This document shows positions 25,571 through 33,725 of a stretch of DNA of 39,391 bases, piece by piece. The notes under the pieces were generated by a model. The model did not search any database, was not told the origin of the DNA, and saw nothing but the letters and a program-made list of their open reading frames with translations. Source of the stretch: Bacilli bacterium (GTDB lineage: Bacteria; Bacillota_I; Bacilli_A; RF39; UBA660); NCBI GenBank assembly GCA_017428485.1, contig JAFRQT010000029.1:1-39391 (forward strand), written 5' to 3'. Within the stretch, counting starts at the first letter, position 1; the number at the start of each line of letters is the position of its first letter. The position numbers were made by a program, and so were the translations under genes.

Positions 25571-28500
25571 TAATTATCTAATTTAACACTTACTACTTTA
25601 GATACTCCACTCTCTTGCATTGTAATACCATATAATTTATCCAAGAATTCCATAGTTTTTTTCTTGTGTGTAATTACAAGTAATTGTGTTTTATTTTTAT
25701 AATTTTCTAAATATTGTCCAAATATAGTAGCATTGTTTTCATCAAGAGCACTTTCAACTTCATCTAAAATTACAAATGGTACTTTTTCTAGATTCATTAT
25801 AGAGAATAATAAACTAATTGCAGTCATAGTTCTTTCTCCACCAGATAATAAACTTAATGGTTTTTCATTCTTTCCAGGAGGAATAGCTATAATATTTATG
25901 CCAGTTTCTAATATATTATTTGGATCGGTTAATTCTAAATGAGCACTTCCACCTTTAAATAATGTCTTAAATACTTTTCCAAATTCATTATTAATATCAT
26001 TAAATGTATTTTCAAATCTTTCTTTCATTACTTCATCCATATCATTAATAATATTAAGTAAATCTTCCTCGCTTTTTTCCAAATCATTCTTTTGTTTATT
26101 TAAGAAATTAACCCTCTTAGATACTCTTTCATATTCCTCAATACTTCCTAAGTTTACTTCTCCTAAAGACTTAATCTTTCTTCTAAGTGAAGTTACCTTA
26201 CTTCTAGCAATATCTTCATCTATTTCTAATGTATATTCATTCTTAGCTCTTTCATATCCTAAATTGTAATCTTCAGAAAGTCTATTTAATAAATTATCAA
26301 GTGACATATTTAATTTAGTTATATCAATTTCTAACGAATTAATTTCATTATTAATTCTATTATATTCACTATTCATTTTCTTAATAGATGCTTCTAAAGT
26401 AGATAGATTAGAACTTAATTCAATTTTTTCTTTATTAAATACTTCTAAATTATGTTCTAGTTCTAATTTCTTTTGTTCATGTTTATAGTAATCTTCTATA
26501 ACGTTATTTAATTCATTATCAAGCGATTTATCACTTAGATTATCTATTTCATTATTTACCATAGAAAGTTCGCTATTAAGGCCTTCTAATTCTCTATTTT
26601 TACTATTTAATAATTCATTATTTTTAATATTATCAATATTTAATTTATATATTGCATCTTTAATGATATTTAAATCATTATCATATGTATTTATTTTATC
26701 CTCTAATGATTTTATTTCTTCAACAATAGAATCAATAGATAGTTTTAATTTTTCAAGTTCATATTTATCACTTATATAAGAACTATTTGTTTTAAAACTA
26801 CCACCAGTCATAACTCCACCAACATGTATTATTTCACCATCAAGTGATATTACTCTATATCTATGATTGATTTTTTTACTAATAGCAATTGCAGTATTTA
26901 TATTATCTGCAACGATTATATTGCCAAGCTGATTCATAACAATATTATAGTATTTAGAATCATATGTCACTAAAGAAGATGCTATGCCTACATACCCAAC
27001 TATATTACTAATATCTCTTAATATTTCTGGTTCAATACTTTTTGGTTTAATAACATTTAATGGAAAGAAAGTTGCTCTACCCTTATTATGACTCTTTAAG
27101 TATTCAATTGCTTCTTTAGCACATGCCTCATCATCAACTACAATATTATTTGAAGATGCCCCTAAAGCAACATCTAGCATAGTTGCATATTCTTTTTCAG
27201 TATTAACTAAAGATCCTAAAATATTATGTATTCCTCTTAAAGTAGGGCTTTCAAGAATACTTCTAACACTATAAGGTACTTTATTCATTGAATTAATATT
27301 ATTTTCAAGAACTTCAATTTCATTTTTGCTATCAAGTAATTTTTTCTTTTTAGCATTTAAAGTGAATTCTACTTTATATTTTTCACTATTAATAGAGTTG
27401 TATTCATTATTACTAGATGATAATTTTTTATTAACAGAACTAATTTGTTCATTTAAATTCTTAATATCAAGTTCAATTAATGATATAGAATTCTTAAGTT
27501 CACCTTCTCTATTTTTTAAATTAACAATATTGTTTTTTACAGTATCAGATGTTTTATCATATTTATTACGCTCAGTTAATAGAGTTTTCTTGTTACTTAA
27601 TTCAATCAATGTTTCATTTAATTTAAATATCTCATCGCTAGTAGACTTGATTTTATCATCAATTGTCATGATACTTACTTTAAGTTTTTCAACTTCAGTA
27701 TTATCAGATGTCCCTTCAGAATCTATTTTAATAATTTCTTCTTCTAATCTTTCCTTTTTATCTTTTTTATTTTCTAGCAATGAACTATATTCTGTAATAT
27801 CTTTAGCAATCAAAGCAATTTCAACACTTTCTAGTTCTGTTAATGCCTCTTTGTATTCATATGCTTTTTTAGATGCTTCTTCTAAAGGTAATAAATTCTC
27901 AAAATTTTCTTTAATAATTAAATTAATTCTATCTATATTTTCATGAGTATGATTTAATTTAGATAAACTTTCTTCTTTTCTCTTTTTATATTTTAATACT
28001 CCAGCAGCATCTTCAAATATAATTCTTCTTTCTTCTGGTTTTTCACTTAATATTTGATCTATTTTATTTTGAGGAATAATATTAAATGATTCTTTACTAG
28101 ATCTAGAATCCATGAATAAATTAGTAATATCCTTCAATCTACATTTTTCATTATTTATATAATATTCATTTTCTCCAGTATTATATACTGTTCTTTTAAT
28201 TGCGACCTCATTGAAATCAATATTAAGTGTTCTATCACTATTATCAAATATAATAGATACAGAGGCAAAATTAGCGGGATTTCTACTAGCAGAACCAGTA
28301 AAAATAACATCGGTCATATTATTAGACCCACGCAATGATTTAATACTTTGTTCACCTAACACCCATTTGATGGCATCAACTATATTACTTTTACCACTTC
28401 CATTAGGTCCAACAATACCAGTAAATGATTGATCAAGTTCAATTGATATTTTATCTGCAAAACTCTTAAAACCTTGCATTTTTATTTCTTTAATGTACAT
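25570..28500 (-). CDS. smc: Chromosome segregation ATPase SMC (short arms)
   Basis: A 976-residue SMC. Walker A GPNGSGKSNIVDAI and WVLGEQSIKSLRG are at the N-terminus; coiled coil follows to about 390. The hinge is about 400-560, with SVRSILES, MLDVALGASSNNIVVDD, RATFFPL and VISLDGEIIHVGGVMTGGS. A second coiled coil precedes the C-terminal LSGGERTMTAISLLFSI signature and FVILDEVESALDENN Walker B. Bacillus SMC is near 1190 residues; here each arm is shorter, like the SMCs of Mycoplasma. It condenses and separates chromosomes together with ScpAB, which is not in the window. Two ATGs are adjacent; the second (28500) has better spacing to GGTGAT. Confidence 0.95.
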   Translation of the reverse strand: MYIKEIKMQGFKSFADKISIELDQSFTGIVGPNGSGKSNIVDAIKWVLGEQSIKSLRGSNNMTDVIFTGSASRNPANFASVSIIFDNSDRTLNIDFNEVAIKRTVYNTGENEYYINNEKCRLKDITNLFMDSRSSKESFNIIPQNKIDQILSEKPEERRIIFEDAAGVLKYKKRKEESLSKLNHTHENIDRINLIIKENFENLLPLEEASKKAYEYKEALTELESVEIALIAKDITEYSSLLENKKDKKERLEEEIIKIDSEGTSDNTEVEKLKVSIMTIDDKIKSTSDEIFKLNETLIELSNKKTLLTERNKYDKTSDTVKNNIVNLKNREGELKNSISLIELDIKNLNEQISSVNKKLSSSNNEYNSINSEKYKVEFTLNAKKKKLLDSKNEIEVLENNINSMNKVPYSVRSILESPTLRGIHNILGSLVNTEKEYATMLDVALGASSNNIVVDDEACAKEAIEYLKSHNKGRATFFPLNVIKPKSIEPEILRDISNIVGYVGIASSLVTYDSKYYNIVMNQLGNIIVADNINTAIAISKKINHRYRVISLDGEIIHVGGVMTGGSFKTNSSYISDKYELEKLKLSIDSIVEEIKSLEDKINTYDNDLNIIKDAIYKLNIDNIKNNELLNSKNRELEGLNSELSMVNNEIDNLSDKSLDNELNNVIEDYYKHEQKKLELEHNLEVFNKEKIELSSNLSTLEASIKKMNSEYNRINNEINSLEIDITKLNMSLDNLLNRLSEDYNLGYERAKNEYTLEIDEDIARSKVTSLRRKIKSLGEVNLGSIEEYERVSKRVNFLNKQKNDLEKSEEDLLNIINDMDEVMKERFENTFNDINNEFGKVFKTLFKGGSAHLELTDPNNILETGINIIAIPPGKNEKPLSLLSGGERTMTAISLLFSIMNLEKVPFVILDEVESALDENNATIFGQYLENYKNKTQLLVITHKKKTMEFLDKLYGITMQESGVSKVVSVKLDN

Positions 28501-28528
28501 CATATCACCACTATTCTATTACTAAATA

Positions 28529-28557
28529 ATTATATCAAAATAAAAAGAATGTCTCAA
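28529..28557 (-). promoter_or_regulatory. Promoter of smc
   Basis: Minus strand: -35 TTGAGA (28552-28557), 17 bases, -10 TATAAT (28529-28534) with TGA upstream (extended). The -35 lies in the loop and stem of the preceding terminator. Confidence 0.62.
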
Positions 28558-28567
28558 GACATTCTTT
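28544..28567 (-). terminator. Terminator of the TasA/SipW/DUF5305 operon
   Basis: Perfect 10-bp hairpin AAAGAATGTC / GACATTCTTT with a 4-base loop, followed on the minus strand by TTTATTTTG. It is 1 base past the stop of the DUF5305-like gene and separates it from smc. Confidence 0.85.
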
Positions 28568-28568
28568 A

Positions 28569-29708
28569 TTATTTCTCATCTTTTTCTTTCTTTGTTAGTG
28601 CCGCTTTATCAAGAGTATATTTATATAATGTTTTATCATTTGTTACTACAAAGAAACTTAATTCTCCAGGTATAACTTCATAGAATAGAATTGGTAAAGA
28701 TAAGTTCTCCGCTGCATCAACTAATTCTTCAAATTTTTCAATTTTAACAACATTATCAAACTTTGTTTCATCAATATTTGTATTCTCATAAGATCCATTA
28801 ATCACGAGCTTATCATATTCATTAATATATTTATTTAATGTTATGTAATATATATTTCTTCTCTTAAATTTGATATATAATCTAATACTTGTAATTAACA
28901 ATAATAGAACTAATCCTAATGATACTAAAGCTACTACAAATAGAAGAATATTACTTACTGTTATTTTGCCCTTCGCAAATAACAATCCATTATTATTTAT
29001 TTCTTCAGTATCAATAGATATTCTAATAGTTTGTTCTGATAATGGAATACTTGCTTGTAATGTCCTATTAATAAACATTTGATCTTCATTATTTGAATGT
29101 TTACCAACAATATTAATATCCATATTAATTACTAATTTACTATAAGCACTAATTCCAAAATCCTTCTTATATCTATTAACTAAACTATTATATTCATCAT
29201 AATCAATAATTAAGTTTTCAGAAATAGTTAAATTATTTGAATTAACTACCTTTACATCTTTCTTAATCAAATCAAATGTCCTTGTATATAATGGTTGACT
29301 ATCACTGTCTTTAGATATTAATAATGTAGCAGTAATTTTATATGCATATGACATGTCTAGATTATCAGTAGCATGTATTTCATATCTAAAATCTGGATTA
29401 ATAGTATTTATGATATTAGCGACATACTCCATGCCTTCACCTAAATACTTTTCTTTATAGTAATTGTTTTGTTTTAAATAAACCTTATAGTCAACATCAC
29501 CTTTTTCAACATACTCAACAATTACTTCTTGTTTCTTTAAATCCAATGATTTAATCAATAAAGATTCAGCAAGAGGCAATAATATAACAGCAAGAACCAT
29601 TAATATTAATAACCACTTCTTAGTGTTAAGTATTTTCTTCTTTTGCATTACATACAGCTTATCATTATCACTGACGTAACTAACAGTTCCTTTATCCTTT
29701 TTATTCAT
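28569..29708 (-). CDS. DUF5305-like membrane protein of the SipW locus
   Basis: A 379-residue protein: a cytoplasmic basic start, a helix at about 32-52, a large extracytoplasmic part of about 200 residues (YKVYLKQNNYY, GMEYVANIINTINPDFRYEI) and a second helix at about 252-275. A cytoplasmic C-terminal part follows and includes ILFYEVIPGELSFFVVTNDKTLYKYTL. The layout and the YKVYLKxNxxY start of the outer domain fit DUF5305 proteins, which occur next to SipW-type signal peptidases in archaea and Firmicutes. Role unknown, presumably in fibre-protein secretion or assembly. It begins 4 bases after sipW. Confidence 0.78.
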   Translation of the reverse strand: MNKKDKGTVSYVSDNDKLYVMQKKKILNTKKWLLILMVLAVILLPLAESLLIKSLDLKKQEVIVEYVEKGDVDYKVYLKQNNYYKEKYLGEGMEYVANIINTINPDFRYEIHATDNLDMSYAYKITATLLISKDSDSQPLYTRTFDLIKKDVKVVNSNNLTISENLIIDYDEYNSLVNRYKKDFGISAYSKLVINMDINIVGKHSNNEDQMFINRTLQASIPLSEQTIRISIDTEEINNNGLLFAKGKITVSNILLFVVALVSLGLVLLLLITSIRLYIKFKRRNIYYITLNKYINEYDKLVINGSYENTNIDETKFDNVVKIEKFEELVDAAENLSLPILFYEVIPGELSFFVVTNDKTLYKYTLDKAALTKKEKDEK

Positions 29709-29712
29709 TATT

Positions 29713-30852
29713 CTACGCTCCTTTTGATAGTAAATTATGTAACCAAACTGATGGTAATCCTAAATATTTAATTTTATATTCTACTCTTCCTACTATATCA
29801 TCTTTGACAACTACCCAACTATCTTCAGCATTGTCTTTATAATCACCTTTTGTTCTGATATAGTAATTATTATTTTTTTCAAGAATACTTATTATTCTAT
29901 GGGTATAAAGGGTATTCTTAACTTTAAACACTAGTACATCACCAACAACAAGTTCAGAAGGATTATCAGCATACCATTTATCTATCACAACTATGTCACC
30001 GACTTCAATTGTAGGAGACATACTTCCAGATGCAATAGTCGCAACCCAATATCTAAACAAGTTACTGTAGATGCATACTAAGAAAATTAAGAATAATACA
30101 CATAGAGTAATAAATATTTTAGAACCAATATGTTTATCTCTTGAATCTTTTCTCTCTCTTTTTCTAAAGTAAAAATTAATAAATTGCATATTAAATAATG
30201 GCATTAATATATTCATAATAGATGTTAAATATTCATCATAATTAGGTGTTATAGGAACAATATATTCATATATGCCCAATATCAATGTATATACTAATGT
30301 AACAGCATATCCATAATTTTTACTATAAATACTCATTACTATATTTTTACTTATACTTGGAATTACAATTAAACAAACAAACTCCAATAGTACAAAATTA
30401 TCAATAAAGTCATAAAAACTCATTGAATACATAATATCAATTAATACAAGTACAACAACAGATAAAATTATATTTATCAAATTCTTTTCACTACAAAATT
30501 GATATCTTAATAATTCCATCGGTACAATAATAAGTACTACAGGAACAATGTTCATTAACATACCGAAGATATTTTTAGTATATGGAGATCTTACAAATCC
30601 ACCAATAAAACCAATAGCATATGTTAAGAATAATATAGCTATTGTTATTACAGCAACAGTTATAATTATCTTTTTATTCTTAGCTATCTTGTCCTTTTTA
30701 AATCCAATTAAGTATATTGATGCACCAAAACCTGCAAATAAAATTAAGCTTAATAAATATTCATTAATTTTAATGCCAAATATAATGCATAAAGAAGCAA
30801 AAAGGATAAATATTATCTCTAAAAACAATATTTTCTTAGCATTACCCTTCAC
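29713..30852 (-). CDS. sipW: SipW-type signal peptidase I with large N-terminal membrane domain
   Basis: A 379-residue protein. Residues 1 to about 225 form some six to seven membrane helices of unknown role. After a basic loop (RKRERKD) and one more helix comes an S26B peptidase domain: nucleophile S277 in ASGSMSPTIEVGD, then VVGDVLVFK, H318 in YTHRIIS, and RTKGDYKD. His instead of Lys as the second catalytic residue marks the ER/archaeal type, as in Bacillus SipW, which processes TasA. It lies directly after three TasA-like genes, its likely substrates. Usual SipW is about 190 residues, so the polytopic half is an addition. Confidence 0.88.
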   Translation of the reverse strand: MKGNAKKILFLEIIFILFASLCIIFGIKINEYLLSLILFAGFGASIYLIGFKKDKIAKNKKIIITVAVITIAILFLTYAIGFIGGFVRSPYTKNIFGMLMNIVPVVLIIVPMELLRYQFCSEKNLINIILSVVVLVLIDIMYSMSFYDFIDNFVLLEFVCLIVIPSISKNIVMSIYSKNYGYAVTLVYTLILGIYEYIVPITPNYDEYLTSIMNILMPLFNMQFINFYFRKRERKDSRDKHIGSKIFITLCVLFLIFLVCIYSNLFRYWVATIASGSMSPTIEVGDIVVIDKWYADNPSELVVGDVLVFKVKNTLYTHRIISILEKNNNYYIRTKGDYKDNAEDSWVVVKDDIVGRVEYKIKYLGLPSVWLHNLLSKGA

Positions 30853-30864
30853 TTTTTATCCTCC

Positions 30865-31473
30865 TTATCCCATTTGTACTTGCTCATATAAAATTACAGC
30901 TTCAATATTTGTTATAAGTACATCATTTTTAGGAAGTTCAGATGCATTAATATTATTAGAATAAATCAATGACATCTTTAATTTTTTATTATTATCTCCT
31001 AAAATATTATCATTTGATGAATATAAAATATCCCCTGGAATTATTTCTTTTCCATCATCATAAGTCAAAGCATATCTGACATGCTTTAATACATTTCTGC
31101 AATCACTGTCAGACCCAATACATGTAGGATTAGTAACTTGAATAGAACTAACCATTGCATTAAATGTTCCTTTGTTTTCAACATCAAATGTATATGATAT
31201 TGAGTCTCCAGGTGCATAAAATGTTGTTTCAAAATTTGCTATTGTAGTAGCAGATTTTATATATGGAGAACCTTCGGGTTTTGCATTACCAGAAATATTA
31301 GGGTCAGAAATATTATCAAATACAATTTCCCATTTTTCTCGAGAACCATCTCCTGAATCAGAAAACTGTATATCCAATGTATGAGTTAATGAAGCATACG
31401 CAAAAGAAATGGCAACAATAGATACCATTAAGCATAACATGCCAAATACTCTTACATCTCTAGACCTTTCCAT
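30865..31473 (-). CDS. TasA/camelysin-like secreted protein, third copy
   Basis: A 202-residue secreted protein. The SipW-type signal peptide is MERSRDVRVFGMLCLMVSIV, then SFAYA before the mature start near residue 29. The mature part is beta-rich with APGDSISYTFDVENKGTF, the core TasA/camelysin motif, and a Cys pair (PTC near 125 and DCR near 132). It is the most divergent of the three paralogs: more charged, lower in Ala/Thr and without the long KWDVHFANL form (here KWEIVFDNI). GGAGAA-type RBS upstream. It may be a minor or capping subunit, like TapA relative to TasA (inference). Confidence 0.85.
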   Translation of the reverse strand: MERSRDVRVFGMLCLMVSIVAISFAYASLTHTLDIQFSDSGDGSREKWEIVFDNISDPNISGNAKPEGSPYIKSATTIANFETTFYAPGDSISYTFDVENKGTFNAMVSSIQVTNPTCIGSDSDCRNVLKHVRYALTYDDGKEIIPGDILYSSNDNILGDNNKKLKMSLIYSNNINASELPKNDVLITNIEAVILYEQVQMG

Positions 31474-31500
31474 TTTATCTATTCTCCACTTTAATAATTA

Positions 31501-32106
31501 TTATAATACTGCTGTACCTTCTTGAGTATATGTAAGTGTAATACCAAGGCCACTAACATTTACATCGGCAGTTGGTAATTGTGCAGCTGTTGTTGTATCT
31601 TTATAAGTTAAAACAATTTTTAAATGTCTAACTCCTGTTTTAGCAGCAAGAACAGCATTATCTGCAGCAGTTAATTCAGTATTAGATGTTGTATCATATA
31701 ATTTATATGTTAAATTATTACATACAACACTTGCTTCACTAGTTTTTGTACTAGAACAACTAGGTGTACCTATTGTAAGACCTGTTAATTTGGCAGCAAA
31801 GTTACCAGCATTAACAACATCAAAAGTATAAGATACACTATCGCCAGGTGAAGCTAATTGCACTACATAGTCGCCAATACTTGTTGCACCACTTTTAATT
31901 GTAGGCGCTGTGATTTCACTTCCAGTTCCAGTAGTAACTGCAGTACCTAAATTTGCAAAATGTACATCCCATTTAACAGTTTTAACAGTACCACTACCAT
32001 TAATAGTTAATGTTTGAGTAAATCCTGCATATGCAAGAGATACAGCTACTAATGACACAACTAATGCTAAAATACCAAATACTATATAATTTTTAGATTT
32101 TTCCAT
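31501..32106 (-). CDS. TasA/camelysin-like secreted protein, second copy
   Basis: A 201-residue paralog of its neighbours. Signal peptide to about residue 27 (SLAYA, then GFTQTLTI). Mature: KWDVHFANL, PGDSVSYTFDVVNAGNFAAKLTGL, a Cys pair (PSCSS and VVCNN), LKIVLTYKDTT and GLGITLTYTQ. Rich in Thr/Ala/Val as fibre-forming proteins are. It is separated from the first copy by 113 bases holding a strong hairpin, so its amount may differ from that of the first copy. Confidence 0.88.
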   Translation of the reverse strand: MEKSKNYIVFGILALVVSLVAVSLAYAGFTQTLTINGSGTVKTVKWDVHFANLGTAVTTGTGSEITAPTIKSGATSIGDYVVQLASPGDSVSYTFDVVNAGNFAAKLTGLTIGTPSCSSTKTSEASVVCNNLTYKLYDTTSNTELTAADNAVLAAKTGVRHLKIVLTYKDTTTAAQLPTADVNVSGLGITLTYTQEGTAVL

Positions 32107-32146
32107 TTTTATCGCCTTTCTAAAGTGTAATTAATAATTGATTATA

Positions 32147-32177
32147 ACGGTATACTCCCATGAAGGGAGCATACCGT
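32147..32177 (-). promoter_or_regulatory. Intercistronic hairpin between TasA-like copies 1 and 2
   Basis: ACGGTAT-A-CTCCC (32147-32159) pairs with GGGAG-C-ATACCGT (32165-32177), 12 pairs with one mismatch and a 5-base loop. It is GC-rich for this genome. It has no T run after it on the minus strand (TTATAATCAATT), so it is more likely a partial block, a processing site or an RNA-stabilising 3' end for the first gene than a full terminator. Confidence 0.75.
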
Positions 32178-32219
32178 ATTATATTCAAAAATCAATTTAA
32201 TTTTAACTGCTGGATAGTC

Positions 32220-32816
32220 TTATGGTTGTGGAGCAACATAGTTACCATCTTGAGAATAAGTAAATTGTACACCCAATCCACCGATTGTTACATCAGATGC
32301 TGGAAGAACTGTACTATCTGCTTTATAAGTTAATGTTAAAACATAAGTTTGAGTTCCATTATAAGCAGCTAATATTGAGTTATCAGCAGCAGTTATTGCA
32401 GTAGAACTTCCTTTTTTAGTTAATGTATAAGTGATTTGATTACATAAGAAGTTTGTATCACCACTACATGTTGGAGTTCCAACAGTAAGACCAGTTAACT
32501 TAGCATTAAATGATCCAGTATTAACTACATCAAATTCAAAACTTGCAGATTGTCCTGGAGTATTGAATGTTACATTGTAATCACCAATTTGAGTTGTATT
32601 TGATTGAATTGCTGGTGGAGTTACCCAACTAGCACCTGTAGATACGCTCTGATTTGTTAGATTAGCAAAATGTACATCCCAACTAGCAGTTTTAATAGTA
32701 GCAGTACCATTGATATTTAGTGTTTGAGTAAATCCTGCGTATGCAAGAGATACAGCAACTAATGATACAACTAATGCAAGTACTCCAAATACTACATAAT
32801 TTCTTGATTTTTCCAT
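32220..32816 (-). CDS. TasA/camelysin-like secreted protein, first and probably major copy
   Basis: A 198-residue secreted protein and first gene after the strongest promoter in the window. Signal peptide to about 27 (SLAYA, then GFTQTLNI), SWDVHFANL, TPGQSASFEFDVVNTGSF, a Cys pair (PTCSG, FLCNQ) and GLGVQFTYSQDG; ends in APQP. The signal-peptide region is nearly the same as in copy two even at the base level, so the copies are recent or homogenised. In Bacillus, TasA forms biofilm fibres after SipW cleavage. GGGAGA lies 8 bases before the ATG, after an 86-base leader. Base composition is clearly richer in G+C than the neighbours. Confidence 0.9.
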   Translation of the reverse strand: MEKSRNYVVFGVLALVVSLVAVSLAYAGFTQTLNINGTATIKTASWDVHFANLTNQSVSTGASWVTPPAIQSNTTQIGDYNVTFNTPGQSASFEFDVVNTGSFNAKLTGLTVGTPTCSGDTNFLCNQITYTLTKKGSSTAITAADNSILAAYNGTQTYVLTLTYKADSTVLPASDVTIGGLGVQFTYSQDGNYVAPQP

Positions 32817-32908
32817 CTTAAATCTCCCTTCTGTATATTTTGTAAATTACACAACAACACACACTACTTTGCTTAGTGTCTATTATCTATAACCTACTTT
32901 ACTATCTA

Positions 32909-32937
32909 ATTATAATATTTATAGAATTTTATGTCAA
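32909..32937 (-). promoter_or_regulatory. Consensus sigma-A promoter of the TasA-like operon
   Basis: Minus strand: perfect TTGACA (32932-32937), exactly 17 bases, perfect TATAAT (32909-32914). Start near 32902. The leader has a small ACACTA/TAGTGT hairpin. The -35 is 7 bases past the end of the prepilin-peptidase gene. Confidence 0.85.
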
Positions 32938-32944
32938 TAAATTA

Positions 32945-33709
32945 TCACAAAATTTCATTAAATAATTGCATCATATTTATGAAATTATTTATATATAAAA
33001 TTGATAAAGCACCGATAATTAAAAATGGACCAAATGGTATAATTCCATCCTTATTTTTTCTTATATAGAATAATGAGAATAATAATCCAGTAATAGATGC
33101 TATAAATAATGCAAAAAATGAGTTATACATTCCTATTGCAAGTGAAATAACTGCCATTAATTTAATATCACCATCACCTAAGGATTCTTTCTTAAATACC
33201 ATATTCCCAATTAATTTAATAATACACATGAAGCCAAACATTAACGCAGCAGATAAAATATACTTAAATGCATAGATTTTTAAGAATACAGATTGTAATA
33301 TTATTAGTAATATAGTACTAATAATAATTACTCTATCTGATATATAGTAATATAGAAAATCACTAACAATTGTAACAATTAATACACATGTAAGTATAGT
33401 TGAAATATAAAAGTTCAAAGTAAAACCAAAGACCAAATAATTAATAACAAACAATATAGCAGATAATAATTCAGTTAAAAAATATATAGAATTAATTTTT
33501 TTATGACAATAAGCACATTTTCCTTTTAATAAAATATAAGAAAGAATTGGTATATTCATATACCACTTTAATTCTTTCTTACAATTTTCACAATAACTAT
33601 TAGGATATGTTGTTTTTATTTTATTTGGAATTCTATATCCCATACATCCTAAAAAACTTCCTATAATAGATCCAAATATAAATAATAATATACAAATAAA
33701 TATTTCCAT
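32945..33709 (-). CDS. pilD: Prepilin peptidase (PilD, A24 family)
   Basis: A 254-residue membrane aspartic peptidase that cuts and N-methylates prepilins. Seen: FIFGSIIGSFLGCMGYRIP, the cytoplasmic zinc-type loop CENCKKEL...GKCAYCHKKI (two CxxC pairs, so it likely has methyltransferase ability), the first catalytic Asp in IVSDFLYYYISDRV, and the second in LGDGDIKLMAV (GxGD-type). About eight helices. The start is at the ATG at 33709 with GGGGGAAG just before it; the longer frame reads back into pilC and lacks an RBS. The coupling with pilC shows that the two work together; the pilin at 19.2-19.9 kb is a substrate candidate. Confidence 0.92.
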   Translation of the reverse strand: MEIFICILLFIFGSIIGSFLGCMGYRIPNKIKTTYPNSYCENCKKELKWYMNIPILSYILLKGKCAYCHKKINSIYFLTELLSAILFVINYLVFGFTLNFYISTILTCVLIVTIVSDFLYYYISDRVIIISTILLIILQSVFLKIYAFKYILSAALMFGFMCIIKLIGNMVFKKESLGDGDIKLMAVISLAIGMYNSFFALFIASITGLLFSLFYIRKNKDGIIPFGPFLIIGALSILYINNFINMMQLFNEIL

Positions 33710-33725
33710 ACTTCCCCCACTCAAA

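Noticed and set aside
27326..27946. 206-codon open frame on plus, antisense to smc
   Set aside because: Shadow of the smc coiled coil: low-complexity Ser/Leu/Phe, no RBS, and the minus frame encodes a clear SMC.
30548..30964. 138-codon frame on plus over sipW and the third TasA-like gene
   Set aside because: Antisense to membrane helices, a common source of false frames in AT-rich DNA.
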